The notes under the pieces are model-generated. The model ran no database searches and had not been told where the DNA came from. It saw only the letters and a list, made by a program, of their open reading frames with translations. The position numbers were made by a program, and so were the translations under genes. Below are positions 49,580-61,300 of a stretch of DNA of 64,000 nt, piece by piece (within the stretch, counting starts at the first letter, position 1; each line of letters begins with the position of its first letter). Origin of the DNA: Otis tarda (Eukaryota; Chordata; Aves; Otidiformes; Otididae); contig CM048552.1 of the NCBI GenBank assembly GCA_026413225.1, positions 187,460,053 through 187,524,052 of the forward strand, given 5' to 3'.

Positions 49580-49795
49580 GATAGAATCATAGAATCATAA
49601 AATCACAGAATAATTAGGGTTGGAAGGGACCTTTAAAGGCCATTTAGTTCAACCCCCCTGCAAGGAGCAGGGACATCTCCAACCAGATCAGGTTGCTCAG
49701 AGCCCCGTTCAACCTGGCCATGACTGTTTCCAGGGATGGGGCATTTACCATCTACCTCTCTGGGCAACCTGTTCCAATGTTCCCCCAGATATCAC
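49580..49795 (-). mobile_element. CR1 LINE 3' fragment
   Basis: The plus strand starts with the reversed tail ATAGAATCATAGAATCATAA and continues GGGTTGGAAGGGACCTTTAA, CCCCCTGCAAGGAGCAGGGA and CAGATCAGGTTGCTCAGAGC. It is about 215 bp and 5'-truncated. Confidence 0.92.
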
Positions 49796-50813
49796 CTCAC
49801 AGGCTGATCAGAGAAGCCTTTGGACCCAATTCTAGAAAAAAATAGCAAAAAAGGGCTGGTAGTCTCTAAAGACACAACAGGGTGAGGGAAGTGTTTCCGC
49901 GCATGGCTCAGAAGGGCATAGGACATCTGCTTGGCGAAGCTGGTGTTGGGGCATCAGGCAGGAGAGCCTCCTGCTCTGTACTGCCCGGACAGTGCAGGCT
50001 GGGGCTCTGCTAAAGTCCTGCTTGGAGAGGCATTAGCAAGCGAGTCCTAACATGATAGGGAATGGGTGAAAGGAAGAGCTCGTGTCTGGGATCACAACAG
50101 AGGAAGAGGAGAGTAAGTGGCTATAAATCTTGCACATTCCTTGAAATCTGTGGGCACAAAAACTGCATCAATGGGTGCAGGTTTTATGTCTCCTGCCCAG
50201 CAGGACTGTCAACTGATATAAATCTGGTGTTTAGCTGAGTTACTCCTGCCAGAGTCTTCCCACAGAAATAAACTTGATATCACCATTAACATCATGGCTG
50301 TCCGTCATGGTCTCTCTTCTATTTGATGCCATTACGTCTTCCATAGCTATGCCCCTGCACTGCAGCTCTTCCCTCCCTCTACTATTGCCTTGTTCTCCCT
50401 CCCCAGTTATGTGCCTGGCCCCAGGGCATGCAGCAGATTAGTTGTCCTCTGGCACGGAGACAGTATTGGACATGACACCAATTCACCTGTGAGTTCCTCA
50501 GACTTTATTTTGCTGCCATGTTTTTTCCAAGCACTTGGGAGTTTCAAATCAGCTCAAGCTGTCCCTGTTTACTTTGAAGACAGAGAAAAGTTTCTATTTT
50601 TTTCAGGTTAGAAGAGTCCTCATGGGACAATCAGAAGTGATTTATGAGTATAAATCTCAGCCTACCCACTCTTCTTAGGTAGTGTGCTAATATGGCTGTA
50701 GCGCAACCTACTCAGTAGGTATTGCTGATTATAAATACAGCAATACATGAAGTGTTGTGTACATTACCATCACTTCCAAATGCTGTTTGTTCTATAGCCT
50801 GTCAGGTTCCTGG

Positions 50814-50850
50814 AAAAAAAAAAAAAGGAATTTTTTTTTTTTTTTTTTTT
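50814..50850. repeat. A13 / T20 facing homopolymer runs
   Basis: Thirteen A (50814-50826), GGAA, then twenty T (50831-50850). The runs are complementary, giving an A/T hairpin. Homopolymer lengths may also vary or be sequencing-sensitive. Confidence 0.85.
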
Positions 50851-53195
50851 AATGAGATGCTACAGCTTCCAAACAAATTCTGCAATTACTCCAGGATTTT
50901 ATTGCATGAGCAAGCTCAGGAGCAAAACTCCGCATGTAAACTCACAGTGCTCCCTTCGGATGCCCCTTGGGAATGCTGCTCTGAAGGGGGCTGACTCTCA
51001 GCAATCCGAACATGAGCAAATTTTGGTCGATTGGCCCGGCCCCAGGACTGATCATGCCCTGAGGCAAATGCAGATGGTAGCTCACTAGCTTAGCAAGCCG
51101 TGTCACGGTGTGCATGGACACTGGTGATGTACGAGGCTGGAGTGCAGACGAGTAGTGGATATCTTCATCCACGTTTTATTCCTTCACAGTATCTGAAAAC
51201 ATCCCCTGCAGTATTGATAGGGACTTGGAGAAAAGAAAGGATGCAGTGTGTGTGTGTGATGCAGTGGCAAAGCAAGTCTCAGTGGATCTCTCTGAGGAAC
51301 CAGGTCCAGCAAGGTCGTACGTTTTACAAACCGAGGACGAGTCTGCCCATGGGTTTGATAGCTGTGGATATTGTATGTCCTTCTGGACTTTTGAGTCACA
51401 GGAGAATGTCACTACATCAGTTGGGATATGCAAAGAGGACTTGAATGAACTAACTTCGAAGGAAAATAATTAAATCTCTTCAGCTTGGCTAGCCAACAAC
51501 CAAATAAGAGAAAATAACAGCAAGATTTGAGCACGGAAAAAAGGACCTGTGAATGCTTCAAAGAGCTGTGAAGGTAGAGACGTGAGATGAGCTTGAGCAG
51601 AAAAAAAGACTGCTCTGTTCATGAGGCTAAGTGCCATAGCAAAAAGATATATTGATGCAATAGTGTCTTGGGATGGACAGCAGGAATCCCACCCCTGGGG
51701 TGATTTAATCCGTTAGCCGAACTAGATACTCAGCAGCTGGAGGATTCAGTGTAAGGAACAGCCATTCCCATGGAGGTCTCCAGTTCCAGTGCAAAGGCAC
51801 TGTAGGAGGCAGGGGAAATGTGATAAACCTGACTGGCAGACCAAATCCAAGCTTAGGGCCACCAGCTGTTTGCTGCACAACATCACTGTTTGCTTAGACA
51901 TGGTTGTGTAGGCTTGAAACAGTACTTTGGTACACAGATCATCCCAGTACTTTGGTGCCAGCACCACACCACCTAAAATTTAAGTTCCAGGTTCCAGCAA
52001 TGCTGCTGTCATCAGAAATGGTGTAGAATAAGGAGGTGCCAATAATCTGGGAACCTTCAAGATGGGGAGGATGTAGATGTAGATGTAGGTGCTTTGGGGG
52101 TTAGGCAATATTGCAGAGCAGCTTGTCTGAATTTTGTGCCATACCTCTGGCTACTGAACTACAATTATGCCGTGGTCTAGGTTCTGGATTTGGCCCCTTG
52201 TGATTAATTTCCAGATGTACTTTTAAAACAAGTTTAGGCATTACATAAAGAGCCACCAGTTTGCTTTGCAATAGACCCACATTAGAGGATTAGCCTTCTT
52301 ATTTTTTTTTTTTTGCTTAGTTAATTAAAAACTACTCTAATGTTCTGAACACAAATTGCTATACCAAGAATGAATAGAATTTAAATGGTGCTGCACAGGT
52401 AGGTTGACTCTTTGGAGTAATTTAAATATCAGGAGACCACAGGTACAAATGTGAGGTTATGCTGAAATGATCTTTGAAAAACATACACAGGATGATGAGA
52501 AAAAGTGTCACTTCACTTCAGGAGGGTTTGCATTTTAATGAACAGAATATCAATTTTGGATGCACTAACTGATCCATAGCTAAAGCTGAGCTGATTTTGA
52601 ACTTAAATGTAATGAAAACCTAAAGATAATGGGTTCCCTGGAACAGTATTTCTGAGTTACCTTACTCATGGGTAACTTTGTGGGTAGCTGAGAGGGTGCT
52701 CCTGGTATAAGAGAGCATAGATGAGAACAGAACTAATCCCTTTCTCTCAAAAAAAATTCAGAAAGTTCTTTTATTTTTTCTGCCATCATTAAAGTCCCAG
52801 TGGCAATTTAATACCAACAGCGAACAGTGACATTTTACTTGTAACCAGTAGGAACAAAAATCAGAGAAAATACTACTTTTGCCCTTTTTTTATTGTAATA
52901 TTCACTAATGGGCCCAGATGCCCCCTGCACGTCCTTTCTGTGGGGTGCAAAGGAGCCCACACCAGCCCGGTCCCACTCCCAGGGGCTCGTCAGGGTGTAA
53001 TGAGAATGCCGCATACTCCGCACCCCCTGGTGTTCATTGCTGCCCAGCCCTCCTTTCCCCTGGGGCAATGATGGACATGAACAAGTTTGTTTTCTTCTGA
53101 AGGGTTGTCAGGCAGCAAGGAGTTTAGGGGCTTAATCATTAATAAAAGTTCCCTCTGAACTTTGAGAGCCTTTCAAGTGAAGCCAAAAGCCGGAA

Positions 53196-53269
53196 TATAA
53201 AAGACCCCGAAGTAACAGCCGTAGACTGTCGAACGCAGCAATTAGTGTGTGTGAAGTGTCAATTACGGT
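53196..53269 (+). promoter_or_regulatory. Candidate TATA promoter and first exon of an unknown plus-strand transcript
   Basis: A good TATA box, TATAAAAG, lies at 53196-53203. About 65 bp downstream is a strong donor, TTACG followed by GTGAGTGG (donor G at 53268). A good acceptor, CTGCCTCTCCACACAG, ends at 53494. The region between TATA and donor has no open frame of note, so the product would be a noncoding RNA or a 5' leader. This is pattern reading only. Confidence 0.2.
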
Positions 53270-54485
53270 GAGTGGCCAAGGGGTTTTCTTCTCATATTTG
53301 AATGAAGTTAGAAATTGCTCCTGCCTAGAAGTGAAAGCAAAAGGCACTTGCAACCTGAAGTGAAGAGGAGATGGAGTCAGTGGGAGTAAACCGCTTTGAA
53401 ACCCTAGGATCTTAACCTCCTGCCAGTGGCACTGCTTCCCTGGTCTCACAAAATCCCACTCCCTAAGTGTACTTCTCCTCTGCCTCTCCACACAGGTTGC
53501 ACAGCCCCCAGCCCGGGTCAGCTTTCTGCCGGGTTGCTCCTTGGAGAGCAGGAACCAGCCTGTTCAGCAGGAGCCGTCGGCTCATTACACCCATCCGCAT
53601 CCTCCAACCTGTGTGGGACAAACCAGTTGCTTCAAAGCCTGAGTGAGCCCTGGCTGTGTGCTGGGACCTCTGTTCCAATCACTGATGCTTCCTACTGACA
53701 ACAAGTGGCTGCTTGTGAGGGCTGCCCGTGCCGGTAGTGGCCGTGGTACCAAGGACCAGGCAAGCGGAGGGAAGAAAACCTTGCCCCAAATAACTCTGGG
53801 TGAAAGGAGGGGGCTATTCCTGACCCTACTCTGTCCCTGACCTCATGTCCCCATGCCAGCGCGCAGGCTGGCAGCAGTTTTGCTTTGCAGGAATTGCTCA
53901 CGGGGGAGTTTGTTCCCAGGTTGGCTGCGCTACTCTTTACTGGGTGGTTTTCCTTGTGGGCATTTCTGCCGGACTATGTGTAAGGTACCGGTTGAAACAG
54001 GAGGAGACAAACGTCATATTGCTTAAGCTGTCTGCTGTAGCCCGTATTTAGGTGCTTGGTGGTGTTAGTATTTTTTCGAAATTTTACACGGGTCTGCTAT
54101 AATCCAAACACTGCGTCAGGCAGCCACTGTTGGGATACAGTTACTATTGCGTGCTCCATCAGCGCCCAAAATTGCCTCGGAAAGAATGAATTCTTTATAT
54201 ACCTGGCTTAGCTACAGGGCTGTTGAAGTACAGAAGGCAGTTACTACCCAGATTGCCTTACCGTTGCTGGCAATTTTAGATATGCACCGGTGGCAGGCTT
54301 TCTCCAGGCCGGCAGTCATAGTGAAGCGCCCTTTGAGGTGTCTGTGGGGGTACAGAAATGAACACGGTTAGGAAAAATGCCAGTAACTAAGTAAATATCT
54401 TGGCTCAGAGTCACTCATGCACTTCAGCAGGCTTTCACTATCCCCCCAAAAAAGCCCCAAAGCATCCACAAATCCAGACAGCAGC

Positions 54486-54665
54486 CAGTCATGTGGCATG
54501 CTTAGGCACTGAAACACGCTGCCCAAGGAAGTAGTGGAGTCACCATTCCTGGAGGTGTTCAAAGAACATGTAGATGTGGCACTTCAGGACATGATTTAGT
54601 AGGCATGGTGGTGTTAGGTTAACTTGATTATCTTAGAGGTCTCTTCCAACATTAAGATTCTATGA
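54486..54665 (+). mobile_element. CR1 LINE 3' fragment (different subfamily)
   Basis: It contains CTGGAGGTGTTCAAAGAACA, GTAGATGTGGCACTTCAGGA, CATGATTTAGTAGGCATGGT and ends TTAGAGGTCTCTTCCAACAT with ATTCTATGA. The wording differs from the other CR1 tails in the window, marking another subfamily. Confidence 0.82.
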
Positions 54666-55295
54666 CACAGACTCAGGTATACCTTCCAGCAGCTTTGGGC
54701 TTGCCTGCCGGTGATGCTAGAGCTTCGAGATCACGGGAGGGCTGAGGGAGAAGTATGAATGCGGTCTCCCTGAAAACTGTAAAATAATCTGTCTTGACTT
54801 CAATTGAGATTGGGGCAGCACAAAGTGTATCTAACTGTTATGAGAAAACTCAGTGAAATGGGTAAGGGTCACTACACAAACCTCTGCAAAAATTATTTCG
54901 TGAGCAGAAATTAATTAAAGAATAGGGGAGAGGAGAGGAAGAAAATAGTTCTAAGATTGAGGAGGATTCTAAAGAGGAACATGGAATAAAAACTGCAAAC
55001 CACAGGGAGCTCGGAACAAGATGCCTTTGATAAAAAAGTAATTGGATTAGAAAGCAGCTCTTTATAAAGAAGAATTTTTATGAGGTGGGGTGAGAGATGA
55101 GCAAGCAGCGAGGCATCCAAGGCCTGGGCGTCAGACAGCACCAGGCAGTTAAGTAGCATCCAGTGTCGATGGGAGTGTGGAAAGCTCACATACTCATACA
55201 CACACACCTGCACACAGGCTCCAAGCCTCAGCCTCTGGCCAGGGTCACCACAGGTGACACCACAGGTCACAGCACCACCATCAGTGGTATGATGT

Positions 55296-55797
55296 CCCCA
55301 ACACAAGAAGGACATGGACCAGTTGGAAAGGGTCCAGAGGAGGGCCACAAAGATGATCAGAGGGCTGGAGCACCTCTCCTATGAGGACAGGCTGAGAGAG
55401 TTGGGGCTGTTCATCCTGGAGAAGAGGAGGCTCCGGGGAGACCTGATAGCGGTCTTCCAGTACCTCAAGGGGGCCTACAGGAAAGATGGGGAGAAGCTGT
55501 TCAGTAGGGCCTGTTGTGATAGGACAAGGGGTAATGGGTTTAAATTAGAAGGAGCTAGGTTTAGATTAGATATTAGAAAAAAATTTTTTACAATGAGAGT
55601 TGTAGAGCACTGGAACAGGTTGCCCAGAGAGGTGGTGGATGCCCCATCCCTGGAAACGTTCAAGGCCAGACTGGATGAGGCTCTGAGCAACCTGATCTAG
55701 TCAGGGATGTCCCTGCTTCTTGCAGGGGGGTTGGACTAGATGACCTTTGAAGGTCCCTTCCAACTCTAACCATTCTATGATTCTATGATTCTATGAT
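55296..55797 (+). mobile_element. CR1 LINE fragment with open ORF2 C-terminus
   Basis: A 5'-truncated copy of about 500 bp with an open frame at 55314-55700 (128 codons) encoding [20 protein letters not shown] through EALSNLI, nearly the same as the copy at 34.6-35.2 kb. It ends in a clean ATTCTATGATTCTATGAT tail. It appears young. Confidence 0.94.
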
Positions 55798-55891
55798 AGG
55801 TGAAGGTGTGTGCGAGGAGGCTGGGATGGGGGAAGCTGTGTTTCTGCACATGCCTCAAATTATCCTCTTTAAATTTCCCAATGATTCCCTT

Positions 55892-56176
55892 GGCCTGTTG
55901 CAATAGGACAAGGGGTAAAGGTTTTAAAATAGAAGGAGGTAGATTCGGATGATATATTAGGAAAATTTTTTTTTAGAATGAGGGTGGTAGAACACTGGAA
56001 CAGGTTGTCCAGAGAGGTGGTAGATGCCCCATCCCAGGAAACATTCAAGGCCAGATTGGATGGGACTCTGAGCAACCTGATCTGGTTGGGGATGTCCCTG
56101 CTCCTTGCAAGGGGGTTGGACTAGACCTTTAGAAGTCCCTTCCAACCCTAACTATTCTATATTTCTATGATTCTAG
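55892..56176 (+). mobile_element. CR1 LINE 3' fragment
   Basis: It begins GCCTGTTGCAATAGGACAAG, runs through GGAGGTAGATTCGG, TTGTCCAGAGAGGTGGTAGA and ends CTATTCTATATTTCTATGA. It lies about 95 bp downstream of another CR1 in the same orientation, but it is a separate insertion because the CR1 3' end sequence occurs twice. Confidence 0.9.
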
Positions 56177-58292
56177 AGATCAATATTTTAGCCTCATTCC
56201 ATTCTAAGCTGACATGAAACCCACCTTGGTGGGATTTCTCATCATGCAATGCAGAGTGCAACCTGGTCCAGAACCTACCAGGGACCACAGGGCCCCAGAT
56301 AGGTGTTGAAGATGAAGACAGATTTGTACCACCCAGCCAATATGTGGCCATACCCCCTCCATAGCAAGGCCAAGCCCTACCAGACGCAGCTGAGCAGAGC
56401 TGGCTGCCTCCTGGGAGCCTCCTGCGAGCCCAGGGAGCCACAACCTGCAGCAGCACAGGACCCTCTGGTGCCGTGGGGAATGGGATGGGGTTTGCTCCTG
56501 GCACATTGGTGTTGCAGTTTCTGTTTCCTGGCACTGACGGCAGAGTCACAGAGGCAGGCTTTACAGGTCTGGCTTTACCTGTTGGCGAGCAGCCAAGCAC
56601 GTAGCAGGGACAGGCTTTTCTGAACATCCCACCGGGTCAGTAACCCATGCAGAGACACCTGGGCGTAGCAGCCAGCCACGAGCGTACATACCCAGGTTTC
56701 TAGTGTGCATCATCACATCAGGTGTCTCAGGACTTTTGGCTCTCCTCCAGCCCTTATCTTCATGCTATGCCACAAGCCTCATTTGACTGGTGGGTGTGAC
56801 TGCTGTAATTAGCGTTGCAAATCACAGGGGATATCTCTATCAATGCTCAGCGATGGACTTGAATGGAGATTACATACGAGTGCCTGACCTCTGAGGAGTG
56901 CTCCCCGTGCCAGCCACCAAACCTCCTTCAGAAGAGTAAATGCTATGCCTTTGGGTTGCAGCCATTGATAAATATATTTAAGAAAGGAAATTAGTACTGT
57001 TGCATGCTCAGGGAAAAAAGGAAGGAGGAAGGGAAACTGGTAGTTTCCGGAACCAAATTACACAGTCATTTTAAACTTTAATAGTTTCAGTGCAGATTTG
57101 TTCCTAGGAAGTGCACAAACAGGCATTGGTTTTGAGTATGCTGTTAGCTGCTGACAAATATGTTCTAAATTGTGCAGAGATCAGTAATATTAGCCTTTAT
57201 ATAAATGTTCATGACTAGAATTACTTTTATAGCAGTAATTCTTACAGAAACTGTGTTAGCAAAACCCATGTTATATTAAAAATTGGTTGAATACCAAATT
57301 ATCTTGAACAGAATTGCATGTGGCTGGGAATGCTGTATTTCCTTAAGCAGAAGGTAAAACATATGTTTTATCTAAATTTACTGTTATTTTACACGAAAGG
57401 AAAAAAGCAAAGGCAACCTGAAGGAGGACTCGATATCTGGGAACATGTCACCATCTAGTGATGGAGCCCAGAAATGACTGTGAATCAGAGCTCTGTGCCT
57501 ACAGTTTTAACAGGTGAGATGAAGACAACAATCACACAAGGATACAACACACACCACCACGCGGCGATGCTTTCAACCCTTCCCCAGACATTGGCTTTGA
57601 CTTCTATAGGACTGACAAACCCCTCGGAGAAGTCATTATGTTTGCTGGATAAATAGGTGTTGACTCTTTCCCCCAGCCCCTCAGTGATTCTGCAGAAGCC
57701 GCTGCGGGTGTTAAAGATGAATATTTTCCTGTAAGCCAATGCATGAGGGGGCTAAAGTGCAATTCAGCAGCCAGGCAGATGAGGAATGGTTTTGTTCCCC
57801 GGCTGAAACTGGGGAACGATCGCTGAAACTCATAGGCAACTGCAAGTGGTGCAGCATGAAGACTGGTGGCATGCAAAGGCAGGGCAGATGTCCTGCCGCA
57901 CACTGCCTGCTCCTGGTTTGCTGGAGAGTTGGGAAAAGTCACATGCAAAATGGAAGACTCCCACATAACTAGAGAAAAAAGCTAAAGACCAAAGCCTGCT
58001 TCTGGCCCTCCTCCCCTTCCCTGGGGTCATTTCCCTGAGGTGAAGTGACATGCTTTTTTGTTCCCAAGGGCCAATAATGGGGGGACAAGTTTCTGAGCCC
58101 CTTGCGGGTAGCTGGAGCCTGTCCGCACAATTGCTTTTTTAGGTGGCAGGTTGCAACCCAACCACAGCAGAGCCACAGCATCCCCATGCCTCCCCCAGCT
58201 TGCCAAGCACTTCCCCATTAAGTGTCCTCTCAGCTGGTGGCTGGTGGCCAGGTCTGTCCCAGAGTGCTGGCTGTTACCCACCTGGCACTCAC

Positions 58293-58383
58293 GCTGTGTC
58301 CCACACTGCTGCCTTCTGTTGTAACGGAGTTCATTGTCCCCGACAAGCAGCAGTGACAAGCCTCTGTGGCACAGACCGTCCAT
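58293..58383 (-). CDS. Candidate first coding exon of the TMEM272-like gene (unproven)
   Basis: The ATG at 58383 sits in a strong start context (ACCAGGATGG). Its frame stays open for 30 codons and one base, then meets a good donor, CAGC followed by GTGAGT. Phase 1 is exactly what the TM1 exon at 46783 requires. The residues (MDGLCHRGLSLLLVGDNELR and on) match nothing I know. A competing candidate, MCTYRVPAGPL ending at a GTGAGT donor near 58711, also fits the phase, so this may be chance. A transcript is needed to decide. Confidence 0.2.
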
Positions 58384-61300
58384 CCTGGTTCCTTTGTTAT
58401 TTCAGCTGGTTTTAGCTTTGAACTATTTTTCTGGTCATTATTCTCACCCTAAATGTTTAGGTTACATGGTCAAAAGAAGAGGAGCACTGACAACTGGCAC
58501 ATCCCTCACCCACGGTGAAGCCTAAAGACACCTTCACGCTGGCCCCACCATATGTCAGCCCAAACAGGAGCCACCTCTATGCCTGTCCTACAGTGTTCAG
58601 TCTTTTCAAACTGAGCTCTGCCTTCTCCCAGCTTCAGACGCCCCACACCGCACTGATGAACACAGCAGGCAGGGTCACTGGGGTTTCCTAAGACCTCAGT
58701 TCCCACTCACCGAGGGGTCCTGCTGGGACACGATAGGTGCACATGGGCCAGCAAGCCCCTCCAGAGCAAGGTCTCTTCTCTGAAGTCTGCTAAAGGGAAT
58801 GGTTTCTTCTTTTTTTTTTTCCCTAAAATACTCAGAGCAAAGTCCTCTTCCAGAGCCAATATCTTCCTAACAAATCACAAAGCTCCACAATAGCTTTGAT
58901 CCCGACACATCGTCCGCTTCCCAGCAAGTCCCATCTTACCTGAGAGTGCCGTGGATGCCAAATCTGTTCACTTGCACGTGTGGGAGACCAGGCAGAGGAA
59001 TCGCAAAATCCAACCTTCAGTGGAAGTCGAGTGGGAGACTCCTCTTCGGTGGGACCCCAGAGGTGTCTCAGCTCCCCAAGAGGCTACCCACAGGTGGTGA
59101 GGTGCAGGGGGTGTGCTCGGTTGCTCTTATTCCTCCTGGGCTGCTGCTTACAGACCTCTCGGCAGCAGCAGGTTGGGAGCTGTGGGATGTGGGAGCGCTT
59201 CCCGGCAGAGCCCATCCTCATCAGTTTCCCCACTCCCACGGTTGGCTGGAGCCACAGCCCACCCCGCGCCGTTTCAGGATGTCAGCAGGGGGAAGCAAAG
59301 GACCCCACACATCTGTGCTGTACCAGAGGAAAAAAAAAAAAAAAAAAAAGACATTTCCCTCACAAAGACTTTTATTTTAGAAAAAAAAAATCATTTATTC
59401 AGGAAGAAGTAGTGAATGGTAAGTACTTCCTTCGTTCTTTGTGCATTTTATCCCCCTTTCCTATCAATGCAGTTGATGAAGCTCTTTGCAAATGGACATG
59501 TATATGACATTAAGCGTTGGCTAGTTTCTATTCTGGCAAAGGTCTATTTCATAGACGATTACTTGCTAGGTCGCCTTCCCATCAGCAGGTGCCAATTTGG
59601 TACCTCAGGTCTAATTACAGGTGCGGCATCATTTTCTGAAAAGCATTTTCTTTCTGTACAAGAGAAAGTGGGTTGGAGGGAGAGCACCTCTGCGGGAGGA
59701 GTGACAGCATTAATAAAGATTCACGTGTATTTCGAATCCTTTCAGAAAGAACCTGCAAAGAAAGAAAAAAAGGTTACCTGCTGCATTAGTCACCGACAGG
59801 GAGCTGACAAAGAGCCTGCTCTGGGTCAGGAGGAACAATTCTGCCTTCAGCTGTCAGGTTTGCACAGTCCACAGCCAATATCATTCCCAGTGCTAAAGGG
59901 CTTGCATTAAGAAAAGGGCATCCACGGTGGGGTCAGACAAGAGAAGGAAAAGGATGATGGGTCAGCAAAATACATACACACGTGTGCACAACCACAAGCG
60001 TGTGCTGGTTTTTATACTCTCCGTGCTTTCCCCTACTGCATGGCCATGTGTGCTGGAAAAAGCACTGAACACATTGTTATGTGACTGCCTGTTTTCCATA
60101 GCCTGGCAGAGCGACAGAGGTGAAATATTGAGCTCTTCCCCGCTGCTTCATCCCCTGGATGCTCCCATTCGCAGCACAGGTAACACCGGGCATCAGAGCA
60201 GCTTGTACCAGGCCCGCAGCGCTGCCCACCCCACACCTGCTCAGTCCAAACTAAGGTCTTAACAAGTAAAAACATAGTGAAATCGAAGCCTTTGCTCTTC
60301 TGGTTTGGCTGTCTAGGTGACATCCTGAAAGATGTGATGCTAGATCCTACAGACAGTTTATCATAATGTTATCTAGGCCTAAGGAATAGAGAGACAAAGG
60401 GCAAAATGTGCTCAAGAACCCATGGAGAGAGTAACTTTAACCAAGGCTAGTAAGACATAACTGCTCGTGTTGCAGCTTTCCCATGGGTTACTTGGAGAGT
60501 CTCTTTTTTGTACTTTAAAGCTCATGAAGTTCAACCAGGCCAAGTGCAAAATCCTGCACATGGGATTGGGCAATGCCAGGCACAAATACAGGCTGGGTGG
60601 AGAATGGATTGATGGCAGCCCTGAGGAGAAGGACTTGGGAGTGTGCTCGTAGATGAGAAGCTCAACATGAGCTGGCAGTAAGCGCTTGCAGCCCAGAAAA
60701 CCAATTACATCCTGGGCTGCATCAAAAGGAGCATTGCCAGCAGATCAAGGAAGGTGATTCTGCCCCTCTACTCTGCTCTGGTGAGACCTCACCTGCAGTA
60801 TTGCATCCGGCTCTGGAGCCCCCAACATAAGAAGGACATGGACCAGTTGGAGAGGGTCCAGAGGAGGGCCACGAAGATGATCAGACGGCTGGAGCACCTT
60901 TCCTATGAGGACAGGCTGAGAGAGTTGGGGCTGTTCATCCTGGAGAAGAGGAGGCTCCGGGGAGACCTTGTAGTGGCCTTCCAGTACCTAAGGGGTCCTA
61001 CAAGAAAGATGGGGAGAGACTGTTCAGCAGGGCTTGTTGTGATAGGACAAGCAGTAATGGTTTTAAAATAGAGGGAGATAGATTTCGATTAGACATTAGG
61101 AAAAGAATTGTTTACAATGAGGGTGGCAGAACACTGGCCCAGGTTGCCCAGAGAGGTGGTGGATGCCCCATCCCTGGAAACATTCAAGGCCAGGTTGGAC
61201 GGGGCTCTGAGTGGCCTGATCTGGCTGGAGATGTCCCTACTCCTTGCAGGGGGTTGGACTAGATGGCCTTTAAAGGTCCCTTCCAACCTATTGACTATTC

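Larger units (their letters stand above)
46784..58292. other. Upstream or first-intron sequence of the TMEM272-like gene
   Basis: I found no certain exon here. The content is simple repeats (48.4, 50.8 kb), CR1 copies (49.6, 54.5, 55.3, 55.9 kb), a GC-richer patch near 47.9-48.05 kb and the TATA/donor signals at 53.2 kb. Open frames of up to 156 codons (56157-56627 minus) have no recognisable product. Confidence 0.55.

Noticed and set aside
58946-59507. Overlapping plus-strand open frames of 99-175 codons
   Set aside because: Their ends are poly-Lys from an A-rich tract and no family is recognisable; no start or splice support.
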